Assembly: GCA_031254175.1 (NCBI GenBank)
Contig: JAIRUY010000055.1
Coordinates: 1-8,111 of the forward strand
Length of the DNA stretch: 8,111 nt
Origin: Treponema sp.
GTDB lineage: Bacteria > Spirochaetota > Spirochaetia > Treponematales > Breznakiellaceae
Direction of reading: 5' to 3'
Shown here piece by piece: positions 4,205 to 8,111 of the stretch. A model generated the notes under the pieces. The model saw only the letters and a program-made list of their open reading frames with translations. It was not told the DNA's origin and searched no databases. Both the position numbers and the translations under genes were made by a program. How positions within the stretch are numbered: position 1 is the stretch's first letter; every line of letters starts with the position of its first letter.

Positions 4205-5245
4205 ATGGAAAAATTCGCCGATGAAGCATTGATAGAAGTCTCCTCCGGTTCAGGCGGTAATGGCTGTGCGGCTTTCCGCCGGGAAAAATACGTTCCACGG
4301 GGAGGGCCGTCAGGCGGGGACGGAGGCAGGGGAGGGAACGTTGTTTTTACTGTCCGGCGTAACCTGCGTACTCTTGCCCATCTTCGATACAGGCACAGTT
4401 TTAAGGCGGAGAACGGCAAGGACGGTGAAAGCTCAGGACGTTATGGCCGTAACGGATCCGATGTAATTATTCCGCTGCCACCGGGTTCTCTTATCCGTGA
4501 TTTACAGACCGGGGATGTAATCCGGGACTTTTCTAAAAACCATGATGACTTTATTTTCCTGAAAGGCGGAAACGGCGGCTGGGGAAATATTCACTTTAAG
4601 TCTTCTGTTAATCAAGCTCCGCGTAAAGCCCTTGGAGGAAAGCCCGGACAAACAGTAAAGCTCAAAGTTGAATTGCAGATAATGGCCGACATAGGGCTTG
4701 TTGGTTTTCCCAATGCGGGGAAATCCAGCCTTCTGGATAGTTTTACAAACGCAAGACCCAAAATAGCGGCATATCCGTTTACAACAAAAATTCCAAATCT
4801 CGGGGTTTTGACTGCCGGAGACAGGGACATCATTATCGCCGACATTCCCGGCCTTATCGAAGGCGCTTCCAGAGGAGCGGGACTTGGGTTCCGGTTTCTA
4901 AAACATATTTCACGTACCAGCGCATTGGCCTTTCTTGTCGATCTTTCCGATGACAATTACCTTGACGCCTTCGATATTTTATTAAATGAGCTTGAGACTT
5001 TTTCCCCGGATCTGGCAAAGAAAAAACGGCTTCTGGTTGGAACAAAAACTGATTTGGAAGGCTCAGTATCGCAGTCTTTGGCTGCGCGGCTTGCGGAAAT
5101 TGCGGCAAAATATCCTGAAGAAGAAGTTTTGGGGATTTCTGTTTTTTCAGGCATTGGTATCAAGGAACTGTCATTTGCTTTTTTACGTTTGACCGAAAAA
5201 TGCGCAGATGAAACACCCTGTGATTTAGAAGGAGATGATCTGTGA
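4205..5245 (+). CDS. obg: GTPase Obg/CgtA, ribosome assembly
   Basis: Essential GTPase that acts late in 50S assembly and links growth to stress responses. The glycine-rich Obg fold spans residues 1-158, with GSGGNGCAAFRREKY and GGPSGGDGGRGG near the start. The GTPase domain follows: G1 GFPNAGKSS (167-175), switch PFTTKIPNLG (191-200), G3 DIPG (213-216) with LIEGASRGAGLG, G4 TKTD (280-283, Thr in place of the usual Asn) and G5 region ISVFSG (311-316). It ends at 346 aa without the OCT domain seen in Bacillus. The ATG has GAGG four bases upstream after a 56-nt gap behind rpmA. It overlaps nadD by four bases (GTGA), so the two are translationally coupled. Confidence 0.96.
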   Translation: MEKFADEALIEVSSGSGGNGCAAFRREKYVPRGGPSGGDGGRGGNVVFTVRRNLRTLAHLRYRHSFKAENGKDGESSGRYGRNGSDVIIPLPPGSLIRDLQTGDVIRDFSKNHDDFIFLKGGNGGWGNIHFKSSVNQAPRKALGGKPGQTVKLKVELQIMADIGLVGFPNAGKSSLLDSFTNARPKIAAYPFTTKIPNLGVLTAGDRDIIIADIPGLIEGASRGAGLGFRFLKHISRTSALAFLVDLSDDNYLDAFDILLNELETFSPDLAKKKRLLVGTKTDLEGSVSQSLAARLAEIAAKYPEEEVLGISVFSGIGIKELSFAFLRLTEKCADETPCDLEGDDL

Positions 5246-6438
5246 AACTTGGCATATTGGGCGGCAGTTTTAATCCTGTTCATCTTGGGCATCTTTTTCT
5301 TGCAGATACGGCGATTGTTACATTAAAACTCGACAGGCTTGTGATGGTGCCTGCGCATCTGTCTCCGTTTAAGCTTGAAGCGGAGGGAATGGAAAATGTC
5401 TCCAACAGTGCGGACAGAATTGATATGCTCTGTGCCGCTGTTACGGGAGACAGCCGCATTATGATTGATGACTGTGAGATAAGGCGGGAAGGAGTTTCCT
5501 ACACTATCCATACTCTTGAGGATATAATTGAACGTTACTGTCTTGATGGAAAACCATTTCTCATAATCGGCGATGATATTGCGGGCGAATTTCCCGAATG
5601 GCGGGAGAGTGAAAAGATTTTAGAGCTTGCCGACATTGTTATAGCGCGCAGAATCAATGTTTCTGCGGCTGATTATCCTTTCCCGCATACAATAATCAAC
5701 AATAAAGTAATGAACATTTCTTCCCAAACAGTGAGGAAAAAAATAACAGAGGACAAAGATTGGCGTTCTCTTGTTCCTTCCGGAGCAAGGGCAATAATCG
5801 AAGACAGAAGACTTTATGGTTTTAATGATACTTCATCCGATTGCTCTCAGGCAGTCATAGAGCGCGTTGAAACAGCAGTCAGGGAAGCAATAAACCCAGG
5901 CCGCTTCCTTCATTCCAGAAATACCGCTTTTATGGCGCAGGATCTGTGCCGCCGTTTCGGTCTTGATCCAAAGGCAGGTTATCTTGCCGGAATTGCCCAT
6001 GATTTGTGCAAACAGCTTGACCCCAAACTCATGATGAAACTTGCAAAGACTGACCGCATGCCCATTTCCGCACTTGAAAAAAGCAAGCCAAGTCTTCTCC
6101 ATGGCAGAGCTGCTGCGGTATTGCTTAGAGAGCGTTTCTGTATCAATAATAAAGATATTCTTGAAGCAGTGGCTTTTCATACTTCGGGATGTGAAAAAAT
6201 GGGGGATCTTGCAAAGGTGATCTACATTGCTGATAAAACGGAAGTGTCAAGGAATGTCGAGCCTGCCATAAAAAATATGTGTTATACGAAAGCCGGCGAA
6301 GGCAGAAACGGGGAAACTTTGGACGACCTTCTTTTTGCGGTATTGAAGAAAACAATCAGTAAGCTGGAATCAAGAAAGCTGGACCTTTCCGAAGAAACCT
6401 TAAGGCTGCTGGAAAGAATGAAGGAAAGAAACAATTGA
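5242..6438 (+). CDS. nadD: NadD-YqeK fusion: nicotinate-nucleotide adenylyltransferase plus HD-domain Ap4A hydrolase
   Basis: One 398-aa chain with two enzymes. Residues 1-193 are NadD, which makes deamido-NAD from nicotinate mononucleotide and ATP: GGSFNPVHLGH (7-17, the nucleotidyl-transfer motif), IIGDD (108-112) with FPEW, and ISSQTVR (159-165). Residues about 200-398 are a YqeK-type HD domain with His224 (HSRNT), His253-Asp254 (AHDLCK), His287 (LLHG), His313 (AFHTSG) and Asp331 (IADK), all metal-ligand positions intact. YqeK proteins hydrolyse diadenosine tetraphosphate to two ADP. The start is GTG at 5242, with AAGGAG seven bases upstream and a four-base overlap with obg. These genes are usually adjacent and separate; fusions are known in some lineages. 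There is no stop or frame change at the junction (about 193-205). Confidence 0.93.
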   Translation: MKLGILGGSFNPVHLGHLFLADTAIVTLKLDRLVMVPAHLSPFKLEAEGMENVSNSADRIDMLCAAVTGDSRIMIDDCEIRREGVSYTIHTLEDIIERYCLDGKPFLIIGDDIAGEFPEWRESEKILELADIVIARRINVSAADYPFPHTIINNKVMNISSQTVRKKITEDKDWRSLVPSGARAIIEDRRLYGFNDTSSDCSQAVIERVETAVREAINPGRFLHSRNTAFMAQDLCRRFGLDPKAGYLAGIAHDLCKQLDPKLMMKLAKTDRMPISALEKSKPSLLHGRAAAVLLRERFCINNKDILEAVAFHTSGCEKMGDLAKVIYIADKTEVSRNVEPAIKNMCYTKAGEGRNGETLDDLLFAVLKKTISKLESRKLDLSEETLRLLERMKERNN

Positions 6439-7646
6439 AAAAATTATCAAAAAATCAAGCTTCTTTTTTTCTGCTTATATCAATAATAATAATTTTTGTT
6501 GTTGGAATTGCCTTTGCAGTCTATACATTACGCAGCAATCCTCTGGAGGATGCCATTTCCGGCAACCGTACAATCAATGTGTTATTTGTATTGGAGGATG
6601 AAAAAAAACCTGTAAGTACCTATGTTTTAATGTACTATCCCGCGACAAAACGGGCGGCTGTTTTTGATATCCCCGGAGAACTTGGTTTGCTGATTTCCAG
6701 AATTAACCGGGTTGACAGGATTGACAGCATATACGATGCGGATAAAATCGGCAATTTCAGCAATGAAATTGAAAAACTTCTTGGCATCAATATTGATTTT
6801 ACCATTGTTATAACAAAAAACAATTTGGTATCCATTGTTGATCTTCTGGAAGGAGTAGAGATTTTTATTCCTTCGCCTGTGTCTCACCGGGATGGCGATG
6901 AACTTATTTTGTTTCCTTCGGGAATAACTGTTCTTGACGGTGACAAAGCGAGTGTTTACGCGACATACAGTCTTCCTTTTGAAGATCGGGAAATAGAAGT
7001 ATTTCGCAGGCAGCGCTTCTTTATGAGTTTTTTCGACCGTCAAATACAGATGAACGAAAGGCTGAAAAATCCTGATATTGCAAAGTTGTATCATTCTTTT
7101 TTTAAGGCCAATATTAACCGCCGTGCGTTGATGATGCTTTTTAATGAGTTTGTATACATAGACACAAACCGAACCAGTATTCAGTCTGTCGGAGGAAATC
7201 TGCGGGAAGTCTCGGGACAAACGCTGATAATTCCTCATTGGGACGGAAATCTGGTAAAAGAGATTGTACGTCAAACTCTTGTGACGCTTACCAGTGATAT
7301 AGAAGATCACTTAAGAGAACAAACCCTTACTGTAGAAGTTTTGAATGGAACAGCGGTAAACGGTCTTGCCGGCAGGACTGCGGAAATGCTGCGGAGTTTC
7401 GGTTATGATGTAATTTCCATTGGAAACGCGGATCAGAATAATTATGAAAGAACCGTTATCATTCACCATTCAGGAAATGAAAATTTGGTAAGGTCGTTTG
7501 CGGACGTTATCCGTTGTACCAACATCCGCCGTGTATCTGTTTTTGATGAAGAGCCGGAAGAGGATTTTGACAGCTATGAATACAAGGCCGATATAACTTT
7601 ACTGATTGGAAGGAACTTTAATGGAAGATTTGTTACAGGTGAATGA
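6435..7646 (+). CDS. LCP family protein with LytR_C domain, degenerate active site
   Basis: Membrane-anchored, periplasm-facing protein of 403 aa: one N-terminal TM helix (about 11-30), an LCP domain (about 46-200) and a LytR_C domain (297-394, VEVLNGTAVNGLAGRTAEMLRSFGYDV region). LCP enzymes attach glycopolymers to peptidoglycan. The fold is visible in order: INVLF, PATKRAAVFDIP, an INIDF-type strand, LVSIVDLLEGVEIFIP and FRRQR. Key catalytic positions are changed: the GxDxR loop reads VLEDE, the Mg-binding SD reads ST (61-62), PRD reads PGE (80-82) and the TRxR pair reads TYSL (177-180). Only the RRQR segment (191-194) persists. It may bind rather than transfer polymers. The start is TTG at 6435, overlapping the nadD stop (TTGA) with AAGGAA upstream. 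It overlaps rsfS by 26 bases. Confidence 0.85.
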   Translation: MKKLSKNQASFFLLISIIIIFVVGIAFAVYTLRSNPLEDAISGNRTINVLFVLEDEKKPVSTYVLMYYPATKRAAVFDIPGELGLLISRINRVDRIDSIYDADKIGNFSNEIEKLLGINIDFTIVITKNNLVSIVDLLEGVEIFIPSPVSHRDGDELILFPSGITVLDGDKASVYATYSLPFEDREIEVFRRQRFFMSFFDRQIQMNERLKNPDIAKLYHSFFKANINRRALMMLFNEFVYIDTNRTSIQSVGGNLREVSGQTLIIPHWDGNLVKEIVRQTLVTLTSDIEDHLREQTLTVEVLNGTAVNGLAGRTAEMLRSFGYDVISIGNADQNNYERTVIIHHSGNENLVRSFADVIRCTNIRRVSVFDEEPEEDFDSYEYKADITLLIGRNFNGRFVTGE

Positions 7647-8001
7647 AAACGAAATCTCTGGGCAGGCAGATGCGTTGTGCTGTCTTTTAAGGGAGCATAA
7701 AGGACTGGATGTTTCTTTGCTGGATCTTCGCGGAATCAATAACTGGACTGACTTTTTCATAATTGCTACCGTATCCAGCAAAACACACATGGACGGTCTT
7801 GAACGTCATGTTAAGGATTTCTGCCATGAGAAAGAAATAGAAATTCTGGGCAAATCGCGCAGCTTGCGTAATGCCGGTAAATACGAAGATGACGAGTGGC
7901 GTTTGCTCGATCTTGGCTGGGTTATCATTCATCTGATGAACAGGAACGCCCGGGAATTCTATGAACTTGAAAGATTATGGCGAAAAACCAGTAACAACTA
8001 G
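7621..8001 (+). CDS. rsfS: Ribosomal silencing factor RsfS
   Basis: Binds ribosomal protein L14 on the 50S subunit and blocks joining to 30S when nutrients are short. The start is ATG at 7621, with GGAAGGA six bases upstream; an in-frame TTG at 7606 would overlap that site. The product is 126 aa. Signatures are NWTDFFIIATVSS (41-53), DEWRLLDLGWVIIHLM (91-106) and REFYELERLW (111-120), matching the family's DW..lDlG...vH and YxLExLW pattern. It begins inside the LCP gene (26-base overlap) and is the last gene of the operon, a place also seen next to nadD in many other bacteria. Confidence 0.95.
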   Translation: MEDLLQVNENEISGQADALCCLLREHKGLDVSLLDLRGINNWTDFFIIATVSSKTHMDGLERHVKDFCHEKEIEILGKSRSLRNAGKYEDDEWRLLDLGWVIIHLMNRNAREFYELERLWRKTSNN

Positions 8002-8013
8002 CGGCTATTCATT

Positions 8014-8039
8014 GCATTAAAACAATAATTTTTTAAGGC
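8014..8039. terminator. Weak, possibly bidirectional terminator between convergent genes
   Basis: GCATTAAAA (8014-8022) pairs with TTTTAAGGC (8031-8039) at eight of nine positions around an eight-base loop. The stem is AT-rich and its T-run lies inside the arm instead of after it, so it is a poor intrinsic terminator. It is listed because it is the only hairpin between rsfS and the opposing gene. Confidence 0.3.
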
Positions 8040-8049
8040 GCCTCAGTTA

Positions 8050-8111
8050 TCACTCGTAGTCGTCGTCCCAATCATCCTCATCTTCGTCGTAATCATCCTC
8101 GTCATCTTCGT
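8050..8111 (-). CDS. C-terminal end of an unidentified gene with a very acidic tail
   Basis: On the minus strand an open frame enters from the right edge and ends at TGA (8052-8050). The 19 full codons visible encode only Asp, Glu, Tyr and Trp, ending DDWDDDYE. Such tails occur on nucleic-acid-binding or chaperone-like proteins and on some ribosome-associated factors, but the family cannot be named from the tail. It converges with rsfS. Confidence 0.6.
   Translation of the reverse strand, partial: EDDEDDYDEDEDDWDDDYE

Noticed and set aside
6627..7310. 227-aa open frame on the minus strand inside the LCP gene
   Set aside because: It is antisense to a gene with clear domain homology, has low-complexity basic and aromatic content and no recognisable family.

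Overview
The window looks like a spirochaete chromosome, most likely a Treponema. The evidence is a NadD-YqeK fusion in an rplU-prp-rpmA-obg-nadD/yqeK-LCP-rsfS operon, an Obg protein without the extra C-terminal (OCT) domain, the style of the UmuD-like protein (GFASPAQGYEE N-terminus) and moderate GC content with AT-rich gaps. The genus is inferred from remembered family features, not from a search.

Left third (1-1210), accessory and repeat-rich. A possible gene tail (to 89) is followed by about 500 bases with no convincing gene. This stretch holds ten exact copies of the heptamer GTTGCCT (158-227), a perfect 10-bp hairpin beside it (232-254), and a 116-nt cluster of stem-loops (479-594) whose arms could pair in alternative ways. 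A promoter overlapping an 18-bp dyad (605-622) leads into a UmuD-like S24 gene. That gene starts almost at the UmuD' processing point, appears to lack both catalytic dyad residues, and loses its last strand where an imperfect palindromic element of about 250 bp (960-1205, outer arms identical at 39 of 40 positions) takes over the reading frame.

Middle (1220-3061). A minus-strand lipoprotein of the extracellular solute-binding family, with no transporter permease in view, is divergent from a plus-strand gene of unknown function. Their promoters face away from each other and their -10 hexamers occupy the same bases.

Right (3096-8001), a tight housekeeping operon behind a strong promoter: ribosomal protein L21, the cysteine protease Prp, ribosomal protein L27, the ribosome-assembly GTPase Obg, the NadD-YqeK fusion (NAD synthesis plus probable Ap4A hydrolase), a membrane-anchored LCP-LytR_C protein, and the ribosome silencing factor RsfS. 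The last four are coupled by overlaps of 4, 4 and 26 nt. The group joins ribosome structure, assembly and silencing with nucleotide-cofactor metabolism. Two points stand out: the L27 beside Prp has no cleavable N-terminal extension, and the LCP domain lacks most of the residues known to be needed for LCP catalysis. The window ends in the very acidic C-terminus of a convergent minus-strand gene.
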